From positions 1-39,022 of IMG/VR virus record IMGVR_UViG_3300035688_000233: a stretch of DNA of 39,022 nt; one strand, 5' to 3'. Made by a program: the position numbers and the translations under genes. Positions 23,026 through 30,598 of this stretch are shown in pieces (position 1 is the first letter of the stretch; each line of letters starts with the position of its first letter). The DNA is from a virus. Under the pieces are notes generated by a model that saw nothing but the letters and a program-made list of their open reading frames with translations, did no database searches and was not told the origin of the DNA.

Positions 23026-23714
23026 AATATAAATTATATCAAGGTGATTGTTTGACATTTATGGATAATGACTGTAATGCGGGCGATTTTGATATTGTTG
23101 TTACAGATCCACCATACAGCATAAATACAAAATCGGACGGTCAAGGAAAATTAAATCCTTGGGGCGATAGATTGAATGCCGCTTTATGGTATCGAGAATG
23201 GATAGGAAGATGTCAAAAACTGATGTTAGGACGAGGTTGTTTATGGTCCTTTTTGAATTGGCGATCTTTGGTTACATTTCAGAAAGCAGCAGATGATTTA
23301 TGCTGGCCAATAGAATCTATCCTTATTTGGGATAAATGTTGGATTGGGCCAGGCGGTCATAAAGGCCTTCGACCGTCTTATGAAATGGTAGCACTTTGGG
23401 CGGGGAATGATTTTGCTATCAAAGATCGTGGATTGGCTGATATACAGCGATTCCAGTGGTCGTCTAATAAACCAAGTGGTCACCCAGCAGAAAAACCTTT
23501 GGATTTAATGAAGTGGATAATTGAAATCAGCACAAAACCAAATGAGATTGTTTTTGATCCTTTCATGGGTTCTGGCACAACCGGAATCGCCTGTATGAAA
23601 TTGGGCCGTAATTTTATTGGTTGTGAAATTGATCCAAATTATTATTCTTTGGCAGAAATGCGCATAAAAGCAGAAGAAGCACAGTTATCAATGTTTCCAA
23701 TTGTGGAGAGGTAA
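23022..23714 (+). CDS. DNA methyltransferase, N6-adenine/N4-cytosine type (beta class)
   Basis: Methylates exocyclic amines in phage DNA, likely against host restriction. It is 230 aa, starting at GTG 23022, which overlaps the previous stop (GTGA). Catalytic motif IV is TDPPY (29-32) and the SAM-binding motif I lies downstream at DPFMGSGTT (179-187), the beta-class order. DPPY favours N6-adenine. No partner endonuclease is nearby, so it is an orphan methylase. The gene is more AT-rich than its neighbours, which suggests recent gain. Confidence 0.93.
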   Translation: MKYKLYQGDCLTFMDNDCNAGDFDIVVTDPPYSINTKSDGQGKLNPWGDRLNAALWYREWIGRCQKLMLGRGCLWSFLNWRSLVTFQKAADDLCWPIESILIWDKCWIGPGGHKGLRPSYEMVALWAGNDFAIKDRGLADIQRFQWSSNKPSGHPAEKPLDLMKWIIEISTKPNEIVFDPFMGSGTTGIACMKLGRNFIGCEIDPNYYSLAEMRIKAEEAQLSMFPIVER

Positions 23715-23755
23715 TTTTTATTGTTTGTTATCTGTTTTAACAGGGCAAAAGAGCG

Positions 23756-24061
23756 ATGAAAAATGAAAACGGGTATCAATCATCGTTGATGAGGAAAAGG
23801 CTGCTAAAACGGCACGCGAGGGGCCAGACGTGGAGGGAGATCGCGGGCGGGATTGGGCTGAATGTGAGTTATGTCTACAACTTTGCGGTGCATGGGGTGG
23901 AGCCGCCATCGCCTGCGGTGAGGGTGAAGCTGGGATTGAAGGCGAAGTGCCCGCGGTGCAAAAGGCGGGTGACCCTGGCACCGATGAGGCGATGGCACAG
24001 GTTGAGCAGCTTGAGCAGGGAGCAGGTTTTGTATTTATTGGAGCATAGAGAGGAGATGTGA
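23756..24061 (+). CDS. HTH protein with C-terminal zinc knuckle
   Basis: A 101-aa basic protein. Residues 10-48 carry a helix-turn-helix (RKRLLKRHARGQTWREIAGG, then IGLNVSYVYNFAVHG), followed by KCPRCKRRVTL (one C-x2-C pair) and a Ser/Arg-rich C-terminal helix. Probably a DNA-binding regulator. No known family recognised. Confidence 0.65.
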   Translation: MKNENGYQSSLMRKRLLKRHARGQTWREIAGGIGLNVSYVYNFAVHGVEPPSPAVRVKLGLKAKCPRCKRRVTLAPMRRWHRLSSLSREQVLYLLEHREEM

Positions 24062-24063
24062 AG

Positions 24064-24249
24064 ATGAATTATAAAATCGTGGAGAGGCGGGCGAGGGTGG
24101 TGGGGATAGAGTCGGATGAGGAAGGTGCATCGCATTTGGGAAATGCAACGCACCTGTCGATGAGCATAAGGGAGAGGCTGGTCGTTTGGGGGTTGGCGGC
24201 GCTGATCGTGGCGGGGCTGGTGTTCGCGGCGATCGGCTGGGTGGGGTAG
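24064..24249 (+). CDS. Small membrane protein containing a palindrome
   Basis: A 61-aa protein with GGAG near 24050. Its middle (EEGASHLGNATHLSM) is encoded by the second-family palindrome at 24123-24155, and its end is a membrane helix (VVWGLAALIVAGLVFAAIGW). Without the insert it would be a very small protein with a charged head and one helix. Function unknown. Confidence 0.55.
   Translation: MNYKIVERRARVVGIESDEEGASHLGNATHLSMSIRERLVVWGLAALIVAGLVFAAIGWVG
24123..24155 (+). repeat. Second palindrome family, copy 2 (in a gene)
   Basis: Outer arms AGGTGC/GCACCT, inner arms GCATTT/AAATGC around GGG. The 33 bases are 11 codons and keep the frame. Confidence 0.8.
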
Positions 24250-24274
24250 GGATGGGGAGGGTGAAAACAGGAAT

Positions 24275-24299
24275 GGGCGCAGCTTGCTGCGCCCCTACG
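24275..24299 (+). repeat. Palindrome family member
   Basis: Arms GGGCGCAGC/GCTGCGCCC, loop TT, right end CTACG. It lies between 24249 and 24320. Confidence 0.92.
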
Positions 24300-24319
24300 T
24301 TGGAATTTGGAGAGATTGA

Positions 24320-24823
24320 ATGACCGATGAGGTGACGGTGCTGGAGGATTTGTGCAGCCCGGAGGGTGTGCGGAGGTTGCACGTGATGAGCGGGACGGAG
24401 ATCGATCTATCCCTGCTGATGTGGCGGGTGCCGGTCCCGGCGCAGGACATGGTCCAGGTGAGGGAATGGGAGGAGGCGCAGCTGGGGGTGAAACATGCAG
24501 AGCTGAGATGGAAGGCGCGGGAGGGAGTGCGCTGGCAGATCCAGGTGGATGGGAAGATGGTGGAATGGCATGGAGTGCTGTGGTACATCGAGCCGGGCGG
24601 GAGGATATCGGAGGCGGTGGGGGATGCGGCGGGCAGGTACTGGGTGGAGTTCGAATGCTGGCCGCAGTTCGGCTGGGTGAGGAGGCTGCCGGAGGGGGTG
24701 GAGGAGGGTGTGGAGGTGGAAATAGGATCAGGAGTAGAGGCGGTGCACGTGATGCTGGCGGATTGGGTGCCTGCCGGGTTCGTGGCGGTGGGGAGGGGCG
24801 CATCAATGAGGTTTTATGAATAG
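24320..24823 (+). CDS. Unknown protein
   Basis: A 167-aa acidic protein with GGAG 8 bases upstream of the ATG. Trp-rich (MWRVPVPAQDM, VRWQIQVDG, VEWHGVLWYIEPGG, YWVEFECWPQFGWV) with alternating strands and helices; no membrane segment or known motif. It overlaps the DndC-like gene by 8 bases and may work with it. Confidence 0.65.
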   Translation: MTDEVTVLEDLCSPEGVRRLHVMSGTEIDLSLLMWRVPVPAQDMVQVREWEEAQLGVKHAELRWKAREGVRWQIQVDGKMVEWHGVLWYIEPGGRISEAVGDAAGRYWVEFECWPQFGWVRRLPEGVEEGVEVEIGSGVEAVHVMLADWVPAGFVAVGRGASMRFYE

Positions 24824-25970
24824 AAGGCAATTATCTCTTTTTGAAAGCGGACGGCTTCGATTTGATGATGCCATCGATTTGAGTTTGAAAAGCCTGGATA
24901 GTTATGGATCCAGATATCGGCATTGGGCCGTGGCATACAGCGGGGGAAAAGACTCATCGGCAACGGTTACATTTGTGGCCTGGGCGATCAAATCGGGGAT
25001 GGTAAAAGTACCTGAGAGCTTGACGGTTCTATATGCGGATACCAGAATGGAAATACCGCCGCTACGACAGACAGCAGTCAGGCTACTTGAAAATCTTTCT
25101 GATGATGGTTTTAGAACAGCAGTTGTTTTGCCGGAGATCGATAATAGATTTTTTGTCTACATGCTGGGAAGAGGTGTGCCACCACCGAAAAACACATTTC
25201 GCTGGTGCACATCGATGTTGAAGATCAAACCGATGATGAAGGCTCTCCTGGAATTGAGAAAAATTTCAGGCGAGAAAATTATGATGATAACCGGAGTGCG
25301 GATCGGTGAAAGTGCTGCACGGGATCAACGTATAGCGCTGTCATGTTCACGTGATACGGGCGAGTGCGGCCAAGGGTGGTTTCAGATTTCGACTCCCGAG
25401 GCGATTGCTGATACCCTGGCACCGCTGCTGCACTGGCGCCTGTGTCATGTTTACGACTGGATTTACTTTTCGCAGGATAAACATGGTTATGATGTGAGCG
25501 ATATCGCAGTAATCTATGGCGAGGGAGATGTGCGCACAGGCTGCATCGAATGCAACCTGGCGAGCCGCGATGTATCACTCGAGCGATTAATCCGTAATCC
25601 GGAATGGCAATATCTAAAACCGCTGCTAGAACTCAAACCGCTTTATAAAGAATTGAAATTGGCATTTTGGCGAAAAAGAAAAACGAAACCTGAAATATGT
25701 AAAAGTGGGAAGATCAGTAAAAATATTCAACGGATGGGGCCGTTGACGATGGAGGGACGATCCTATGGTTTGGAGAAAGTTCTGGATATACAGAGGCGTG
25801 CAAAAATCGATTTAATCAATGACGAAGAGGAAGAGCGGATCAGGGAGATGTGGGCTTATGATGTTTGGCCGGAAAAGTGGTCCAAGGAGGATATTGATGC
25901 GATTTTTCCTTTTGATTTCATCCAGTTGGAGGATGGTAAATTTATTGTCCAGCCATTGTTGATCAGGTGA
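24816..25970 (+). CDS. DndC-like PAPS-reductase-family sulfurtransferase
   Basis: A 384-aa PP-loop ATPase. The loop is YSGGKDSS (41-48). LGRGVPPPKNTFRWCTSMLK (117-136) and the GVRIGESAARDQR block (160-172) follow the order of DndC, the enzyme that prepares sulfur insertion into the DNA backbone; C131 and the pair C243/C246 (GCIECN) fit an iron-sulfur or sulfur-relay site. No dndA, B, D or E genes are present, so a full phosphorothioation pathway is not supported. A base or tRNA modification is an alternative. Its AT-richer composition suggests transfer. Confidence 0.8.
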   Translation: MNRRQLSLFESGRLRFDDAIDLSLKSLDSYGSRYRHWAVAYSGGKDSSATVTFVAWAIKSGMVKVPESLTVLYADTRMEIPPLRQTAVRLLENLSDDGFRTAVVLPEIDNRFFVYMLGRGVPPPKNTFRWCTSMLKIKPMMKALLELRKISGEKIMMITGVRIGESAARDQRIALSCSRDTGECGQGWFQISTPEAIADTLAPLLHWRLCHVYDWIYFSQDKHGYDVSDIAVIYGEGDVRTGCIECNLASRDVSLERLIRNPEWQYLKPLLELKPLYKELKLAFWRKRKTKPEICKSGKISKNIQRMGPLTMEGRSYGLEKVLDIQRRAKIDLINDEEEERIREMWAYDVWPEKWSKEDIDAIFPFDFIQLEDGKFIVQPLLIR

Positions 25971-25981
25971 GGAGGTGTGTG

Positions 25982-26326
25982 ATGAGTGGAATTGAATGGT
26001 GTTGCAAGAACGGGCATGTGCTGGGGCTGGTGATGGAGAATGGGAGGGGGGTGAAGCATCTGCTGTTATATAGGGAGGCGCATGATCTGATGCAGCAAAG
26101 GGCGCAGCACGCTGCGCCCCTACAAATGCCGGACGTGATTGCGATCGTGAGGTATGCGACGGATATACGCTGCTCGATATGCGGATCTAAGAAAACATGG
26201 ATGATTGGGAGGGATGCGATCGAGGAGTTGGGGTTGAGGCTGGAGAAGCTGGTGTGGAGGAAGAGCCAGGGCGTGGTGGTAGCCAAAGACGCCACCATCC
26301 AAAACACGCTCCTACGGAGGGAATGA
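25982..26326 (+). CDS. Small Cys protein carrying two palindromes
   Basis: A 114-aa protein with GGAGGT before ATG 25982. It begins SGIEWCCKNGHVLGLVMEN and has a C-x2-C knuckle (RCSICGSKKTW); the N-terminal Cys/His and this pair may form one zinc site. Residues QQRAQHAAPLQ in the middle come from the palindrome at 26100 and the end (QGVVVAKDATIQNTLLRRE) from the one at 26269. Function unknown. Confidence 0.68.
   Translation: MSGIEWCCKNGHVLGLVMENGRGVKHLLLYREAHDLMQQRAQHAAPLQMPDVIAIVRYATDIRCSICGSKKTWMIGRDAIEELGLRLEKLVWRKSQGVVVAKDATIQNTLLRRE
26100..26124 (+). repeat. Palindrome family member inside a gene
   Basis: Arms GGGCGCAGC/GCTGCGCCC, loop AC, right end CTACA. Read through in frame by the gene at 25982-26326. 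Confidence 0.9.
26269..26317 (+). repeat. Degenerate palindrome at a gene end
   Basis: Left GGGCGTGGTGG, right end CACGCTCCTACGG, imperfect arms and a long middle that again contains GCCACCA. It leads into the GGAGG of the next gene. Confidence 0.6.
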
Positions 26327-27111
26327 TGGGTGAGAAAACAGGAATAGAATGGTGCGATGCGACGTGGAATCCGTGGATTGGGTGCCAAAAAATATCACTG
26401 GGTTGTCTTCACTGCTATGCTGAACGATACAACAAACAGTATGGGTGGACTATTGGTTGGGGTATTACTGGAGACCGTCGAAAGACCAGTGAGGTTAACT
26501 GGAAAAAACCAGTAGCATGGGACAGAGTCGCAAAGCGGGAAGGGATACGCAAAAGAGTTTTTTGCGGTAGCCTCTGTGATGTATTTGAGGACAGGCCAGA
26601 GTTGAAGGCATGGCGGGGTGAAATTTGGAGTTTGATTGTAAATACTCCAAATCTGGATTGGTTGATTTTGACGAAAAGACCCGAAAATATTTTGAGGATG
26701 TGCCCCACTCAGATTATGGGGGAACTTGATGAATGGATCCCGCCTAATGTTTGGATTGGTGTGAGTGTAGAAAATCAGGAAATGGCAGATAAACGAATCC
26801 CCATCTTGGCGGAAATGCCTTCCAATGTGAGATTTTTGTCTATCGAGCCGATGCTGGAAGATATTGATCTGACAAAAAATTTTTCGTATTACGATGGATG
26901 GAACGCACCTTTTGAATGGGTGATTGTTGGAGGCGAGAGCGGGACGGGTTGCAGACCGTTCAATGTTGAATGGGCAAGGCATATAGTGACACAATTAAGG
27001 TTATGTGGCGTACCGTTTTTTATGAAACAGTTGGGGGGATGGCCGGACAAGAGGGACAAGATGGAGGAATTTCCGGAGGATTTGAGGGTGAGGGAGTGGC
27101 CGGAAAGGTAA
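26326..27111 (+). CDS. Phage Gp37/Gp68 family (DUF5131) protein
   Basis: A 261-aa protein starting with GEKTGIEWCDATWNPWIGC, then QKISLGCLHCYAE: the three-Cys pattern of the Gp37/Gp68 family, which resembles radical SAM enzymes. WIGVSVENQEMADKRIP and VIVGGESGTGCRPF are family hallmarks further on. The reaction is not established. ATG 26326 overlaps the previous stop with GGAGG 5 bases upstream. It is a neighbour of the DndC-like and methylase genes, suggesting nucleic acid modification. Confidence 0.9.
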   Translation: MGEKTGIEWCDATWNPWIGCQKISLGCLHCYAERYNKQYGWTIGWGITGDRRKTSEVNWKKPVAWDRVAKREGIRKRVFCGSLCDVFEDRPELKAWRGEIWSLIVNTPNLDWLILTKRPENILRMCPTQIMGELDEWIPPNVWIGVSVENQEMADKRIPILAEMPSNVRFLSIEPMLEDIDLTKNFSYYDGWNAPFEWVIVGGESGTGCRPFNVEWARHIVTQLRLCGVPFFMKQLGGWPDKRDKMEEFPEDLRVREWPER

Positions 27112-27120
27112 GGTTTGATA

Positions 27121-27468
27121 ATGGCAAAAAAATTATTTCGTTGGGAGTGTAAACATTGTGAAGTCGAGTTTTATGGTACAGGAGTGTTGAATGAGAAATG
27201 TGAAATATGCGGGGGCGGACTTAATAGACTTGAGCTTATGGGTTATGTAGGAGGCATGATAAAGATAATGGATAAGAGATATTATAAATGGTTGCCAAAG
27301 ATTGCGCGGGCCACAGTTGAATTAAATAGAGTTTTACATGAGTCTCTTTCAGATGGGGTTATCCCTAAAATAATAGTTCATGATGATGAAAAGACTCAAG
27401 CTCTTTTCGGAAAAAATGCCCAAGTGGTTGAGGTTAGTATTGCCCTTGGGGAATTGAGGGCGGGATGA
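27121..27468 (+). CDS. Zinc-ribbon protein
   Basis: A 115-aa protein with an N-terminal four-Cys ribbon (WECKHCEVEF and EKCEICGGGLN). The rest is a mixed domain (YYKWLPKIARATVELNRVL, VIPKIIVHDDEKTQ) without known motif. The last four codons lie in the palindrome at 27458. The ribosome site is a weak AAGG. Confidence 0.7.
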   Translation: MAKKLFRWECKHCEVEFYGTGVLNEKCEICGGGLNRLELMGYVGGMIKIMDKRYYKWLPKIARATVELNRVLHESLSDGVIPKIIVHDDEKTQALFGKNAQVVEVSIALGELRAG

Positions 27469-27483
27469 TCCCGCCCGTACGGG
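27458..27483 (+). repeat. Palindrome family member at a gene end
   Basis: Arms GGGCGGGA/TCCCGCCC, loop TGA (part of the gene's stop region), right end GTACGG. It ends just before the promoter at 27487. Confidence 0.92.
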
Positions 27484-27486
27484 AGG

Positions 27487-27514
27487 TTGACAAAAGAGGA
27501 ATACGGCATATAAT
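27487..27514 (+). promoter_or_regulatory. Consensus promoter of leader RNA 1
   Basis: -35 TTGACA (27487-27492), 16-base spacer, -10 TATAAT (27509-27514); both hexamers are perfect. Start of transcription near 27521. Confidence 0.85.
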
Positions 27515-27523
27515 GTGAGGGAA

Positions 27524-27552
27524 GGGGGCGCAAACTAACAGTTTGCGTTACG
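27524..27552 (+). repeat. Palindrome family member within leader RNA 1
   Basis: Arms CGCAAACT/AGTTTGCG, loop AAC, left flank GGGGG and right end TTACGC. Confidence 0.75.
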
Positions 27553-27592
27553 CAGGTCCCCGGAGGGTGAGGGGACCAGTGGACGAGTTGAG

Positions 27593-27630
27593 CGCCGTCG
27601 TGTCAATCGACACGGCGGCGATTTTGTTTT
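27593..27630 (+). terminator. Terminator of leader RNA 1
   Basis: 12-bp stem (CGCCGTCGTGTC with GACACGGCGGCG, one G-U pair), tetraloop AATC, then ATTTTGTTTT. A strong intrinsic terminator placed before plus-strand genes. Confidence 0.85.
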
Positions 27631-27646
27631 GGGCGGGTGCGATAAA

Positions 27647-27671
27647 GGGCGCAGCATGCTGCGCCCCTACG
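27647..27671 (+). repeat. Palindrome family member
   Basis: Arms GGGCGCAGCA/TGCTGCGCCC with no loop, right end CTACG. It lies between the leader terminator and the next gene's ribosome site. Confidence 0.92.
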
Positions 27672-27689
27672 AGAGGAATGGAGGTTTGA

Positions 27690-28070
27690 ATGGAACTGAC
27701 GTTTGTGCAACTGGCGATCCTGGGTTTGGTCGCGACGGTGGTGACGGGGATCCTGAACTGGCTGGCGGAGAAGCGGGGCTATCACCTGGCTCGAGGCTGG
27801 GTGACGCTGATCCTGTTCGTGATTGCGATGATCCTGTCGTTTTTCTGGCAGCCGGTGGCGCTGCCTGTGTTCCCGGCCTATGCGGGGGATCCGGCTATAT
27901 TCACGATTGCGCTATTGACATGGGTTGGTACGCTTTCGAGCGCAGCGGGGGTGGTGGTCGGGTTTGCGACGGTGATCTACAACTGGCTGGTGAGGAAGAT
28001 ATATGACAAGGCGGCACGGGCCGTCGTGCAGGAAGATTTTTATAAAAAGGCAAGACTGCCAAAGAGATAA
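27690..28070 (+). CDS. Multi-pass membrane protein (holin candidate)
   Basis: A 126-aa protein with GGAGG before the ATG and three predicted membrane helices: about 5-25 (FVQLAILGLVATVVTGILNW), 38-56 (WVTLILFVIAMILSFFW) and 72-100 (FTIALLTWVGTLSSAAGVVV). The tail is charged and basic. Size and topology fit a class I holin, but it lies before the terminase genes, far from the endolysin. Its last 15 codons plus stop are repeated exactly downstream. Confidence 0.65.
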   Translation: MELTFVQLAILGLVATVVTGILNWLAEKRGYHLARGWVTLILFVIAMILSFFWQPVALPVFPAYAGDPAIFTIALLTWVGTLSSAAGVVVGFATVIYNWLVRKIYDKAARAVVQEDFYKKARLPKR

Positions 28071-28118
28071 GTCGTGCAGGAAGATTTTTATAAAAAGGCA
28101 AGACTGCCAAAGAGATAA
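28023..28118 (+). repeat. Perfect 48-bp tandem duplication
   Basis: Bases 28023-28070 are repeated without change at 28071-28118. The unit is the last 15 codons of the membrane protein plus its stop, so the second copy follows the stop in the same frame. Absence of any difference points to a recent event. Confidence 0.95.
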
Positions 28119-28126
28119 GCGTTATG

Positions 28127-28160
28127 GGGCGTGGACTTAGATCGCAGCACGCCCCTACGG
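28127..28160 (+). repeat. Palindrome family member, long loop
   Basis: Arms GGGCGTG/CACGCCC with a 14-base loop, right end CTACGG. It precedes the small terminase gene. Confidence 0.8.
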
Positions 28161-28175
28161 ATTGATGGAGGGTAG

Positions 28176-28913
28176 ATGAAATTCGACGAGCGGCAGATGG
28201 TCTTCGACGGGTTCGAGCTGGAGGATGACGTGCGGCTCGAGGCGGAGACGCGGCGGATCAGCATGGAGGAGGCGCGGCAGATCAGCGAGGCGGCGCGGCA
28301 GGTTTTCGAGCAGGGAGCGCAGGAGATAAAGAAAAATGAAGAGGGGGAGGTGGAGTTCGAGAATGCCTGGTACGAGGATTACCTGATGCTGCGCACATTG
28401 GGATGGCCGTGGAGGGTGGCGACGTATATCGCATGGGCGGCATCGCCAAAACTCAGGAGAGAACCAAGAACGCTTAATGAGTTGGCGGATAAAGTACTTG
28501 GACTGAACAGCCCGCGTGCGGTGCATACTTGGCGGGATAAATATGTGACCATCGATGCGGTGGTGAATATGATGCAAGCGAAGCCAACGTTGGAGTATAG
28601 ACGGGATGTGTACGATGCACTCGTCAAAGTGGCGGCAACCCAGGATCATAAATGTGCTCCAGATCGGAAATTATATATGGAGATGACGGGGGACTACGTG
28701 CCGCATATGAAGATCGATGAGAGAATTGGGAAGGCAACGGATTTGACTGGCTTGAGCGATGAGGAGCTGGATGCGCTGGGGGCGAAGAGGGTGATCGAGG
28801 AGAGGCTGAGGAAGGGCGGGGAGAATGGACAGGATGCTTCGCGACCAGGGCGGGATGCTTCGCGATCAGGGCGGGGAGACCCCGCCCCTACGGGCGATGA
28901 TGGTAACGGATAG
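28176..28913 (+). CDS. Terminase small subunit (TerS-like)
   Basis: A 245-aa protein expected to recognise the packaging site and load the large subunit. It has a charged N-terminal helix, a helix-turn-helix (about 107-130, LNELADKVLGLNSPRAVHTW) and a C-terminal block DRKLYMEMTGDYVP resembling the end of TerS proteins. The last 25 residues (ASRPGRDASRSGRGDPAPTG...) are encoded by a 21-bp tandem repeat and the palindrome at 28869. It overlaps the large subunit frame by 89 bases. Confidence 0.75.
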   Translation: MKFDERQMVFDGFELEDDVRLEAETRRISMEEARQISEAARQVFEQGAQEIKKNEEGEVEFENAWYEDYLMLRTLGWPWRVATYIAWAASPKLRREPRTLNELADKVLGLNSPRAVHTWRDKYVTIDAVVNMMQAKPTLEYRRDVYDALVKVAATQDHKCAPDRKLYMEMTGDYVPHMKIDERIGKATDLTGLSDEELDALGAKRVIEERLRKGGENGQDASRPGRDASRSGRGDPAPTGDDGNG

Positions 28914-30522
28914 GGCGGTTCAAGGGGCAATTCTTGAATTGCCCCAACAGGAATTGCCCCAACAGGAATTACCCCTGCTGGCGGCGGAGGAGAGGACGAG
29001 GCGGGAGGCGGCGAACCGGCACCTGATCGATTTTTCCATATACATGTCGCCATGGTACCGGCCGGGCAGGCACCACATGCTGGTGGCGGAGAAGCTGGAA
29101 CAGGTTGCGCGGTATATCATGACCAAGGGTGCGCAGGGGATCGGCAGGCTGATGATCTTCGAGCCGCCGAGACACGGAAAATCACTGCAAGTATCGAGGC
29201 TATTTCCAGCATGGCTGCTGGGGAAGATGCCTGATGCGAGGATCATCCTGGCATCATATGGGCTCGAACTGGCTGAGGATGACAGCCGGGCGGTGCGGAA
29301 CTACGTGCAGGAGCCGCGCTATGCCAACGTGTTCGGACGGAACCGATCGGTGGTGGATATACCGGTAGAGCTGAGCAAGGATTCCACGTCCAAGGCAGAC
29401 TGGGACCTGGCGGCGCCGCACCGGGGAGGGGTGATCGCGGCGGGGGTGGAGGGGCGGATCGTGGGGTTCGGGGCGCACCTATTGAACATCAACGACCCGA
29501 TCAAGGGCCGGAAGGAGGCGGAGAGCGAGACGCACCGGCGAAACGTAATGACCTGGTATCACGGCAACGCGTATACACGGCTGGAGGACGGCGGGGCGAT
29601 CGTGCTGACACATACACGATGGGATCCCGAGGATCTGGCGGGGCAACTGCTGATGGAGATGGTCTCGGACGATCCGTTGAAGGACCAGTGGGAAATCGTG
29701 TTTCTACCGGCGATCGCACTGGATGAGGATCAATATCCGAAGAACGAAGCGGAGTACAACGAGAATTTATTGAGAGGAATTTATATACCGATGGCGGCTA
29801 GCGCCGCACTTTCAGGGGGCGACCAACTGGGCAGGGAGGCAGGGGAGGTGATCTGGCCGGAGAAGTACCCGCTGGAGGTGATCCAGAAGATCATGGGGAA
29901 CATCCTGGATTACGAGGGGTCGAGCCAGTACCAGCAACTGCCGAGAATGATGTCAGGGGAGCTGTTCGATGAAAGTGATTTCCAATATGTAGAGAAGGCG
30001 CCGGAGGGCATACAATGGTACAGGTACATCGACCTGGCGCTGGGCAAGAGCGAGACTTCGGACCACAACGTGACGATAGCGGTGGCAGAGAACGAGGAGG
30101 GGAAGCTGTTCCTGAGGGACAGGTTGAAGGTGCGGAATCTGGAGGCGTTCCTGCCGGAGTGCAGGGAGCTGATGCTGGATAAAAAGGAGAGGGGGACGGT
30201 ATGGGGAGGGGAGGACGTGGCGTTCCAGTCGCTGGCGATGAAGGAATTTTTCAAGGATAAACAACTGGCGAACACGGCCATCACGCTGGTGAAGCCGGAG
30301 GGCGACAAGGTGCAGCGGGCACGCCCCTGGCAATTGAAGGCGAAGAGGGGGGAGGTCATATTAGTGAGGGGGAGCTGGAATTTGAGCTTCGTGCGGATCG
30401 CGACGGCGTTCAGGGCGGGGGCGCGGGAGGATGACGACATCGACAGCGTGAGCGGAGGGGTGCAGATGGTGGCGGAGCAGAGCAACGTGACGGAGGCGGT
30501 GCCGAATCCGTTTTATGGATAG
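28825..30522 (+). CDS. terL: Terminase large subunit
   Basis: The packaging motor: ATPase and nuclease that fill the capsid. At 565 aa it has Walker A PPRHGKS (114-120), the coupling motif THTRWDPEDLAG, and a C-terminal RNase H-like nuclease with YIDLALGKSETSDHN and DDDIDSVSG acidic residues. The first 50 residues are odd: repeated MLRDQGG and ELPQQ units encoded by repeats, followed by the real start-like part near AAEERTRREA. ATG 28825 has GGGG-AG upstream; ATG 28897 or 28900 are alternatives with poor ribosome sites. Domain function is not in doubt. Confidence 0.95.
   Translation: MDRMLRDQGGMLRDQGGETPPLRAMMVTDRAVQGAILELPQQELPQQELPLLAAEERTRREAANRHLIDFSIYMSPWYRPGRHHMLVAEKLEQVARYIMTKGAQGIGRLMIFEPPRHGKSLQVSRLFPAWLLGKMPDARIILASYGLELAEDDSRAVRNYVQEPRYANVFGRNRSVVDIPVELSKDSTSKADWDLAAPHRGGVIAAGVEGRIVGFGAHLLNINDPIKGRKEAESETHRRNVMTWYHGNAYTRLEDGGAIVLTHTRWDPEDLAGQLLMEMVSDDPLKDQWEIVFLPAIALDEDQYPKNEAEYNENLLRGIYIPMAASAALSGGDQLGREAGEVIWPEKYPLEVIQKIMGNILDYEGSSQYQQLPRMMSGELFDESDFQYVEKAPEGIQWYRYIDLALGKSETSDHNVTIAVAENEEGKLFLRDRLKVRNLEAFLPECRELMLDKKERGTVWGGEDVAFQSLAMKEFFKDKQLANTAITLVKPEGDKVQRARPWQLKAKRGEVILVRGSWNLSFVRIATAFRAGAREDDDIDSVSGGVQMVAEQSNVTEAVPNPFYG
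28832..28873 (+). repeat. 21-bp tandem repeat in the TerS/TerL overlap
   Basis: Two units starting GGATGCTTCGCGA (28832 and 28853), differing at one base. In the TerL frame each gives MLRDQGG. A related piece recurs at 38908. Confidence 0.85.
28869..28893 (+). repeat. Palindrome family member in the TerS/TerL overlap
   Basis: Arms GGGCGGGG/CCCCGCCC, loop AGA, right end CTACG. Read in both frames. Confidence 0.92.
28924..28980 (+). repeat. Palindrome with tripled right arm in TerL
   Basis: Arms GGGGCAATTC/GAATTGCCCC, loop TT, right end AACAG. GAATTGCCCCAACAG then occurs twice in tandem (28936-28950, 28951-28965), with a third, diverged copy to 28980. 15-base units keep the frame and give the ELPQQ repeats. 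Confidence 0.92.
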
Positions 30523-30530
30523 AAAAGAAA

Positions 30531-30589
30531 GGGCGCAGCGTGTTGGATTTTTGCAGGATAGGTTTGGAGGGATCGCTGCGCCACAACAG
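30531..30589 (+). repeat. Palindrome family member with long loop
   Basis: Arms GGCGCAGCG/CGCTGCGCC, 33-base loop, right end ACAACAGGAG, which supplies the portal gene's ribosome site. Confidence 0.88.
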
Positions 30590-30598
30590 GAGAGATAA

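Larger units (their letters stand above)
27521..27630 (+). ncRNA. Leader/small RNA 1, ahead of packaging genes
   Basis: About 110 bases from the promoter to a T-rich end. Three stems are predicted: CGCAAACT/AGTTTGCG (27529-27547), GGTCCCC/GGGGACC (27555-27577) and a 12-bp terminator stem (27593-27604 with 27609-27620) followed by ATTTTGTTTT. From 27553 on it matches RNA 2 at 33833 almost base for base. No coding frame or ribosome site is needed to explain it. It may be a stand-alone small RNA or an attenuated leader of the operon that follows. Confidence 0.72.

Noticed and set aside
24816-25970. Complete Dnd phosphorothioation system
   Set aside because: Only a DndC-like gene is present; no dndA, dndB, dndD or dndE homologue is seen nearby.
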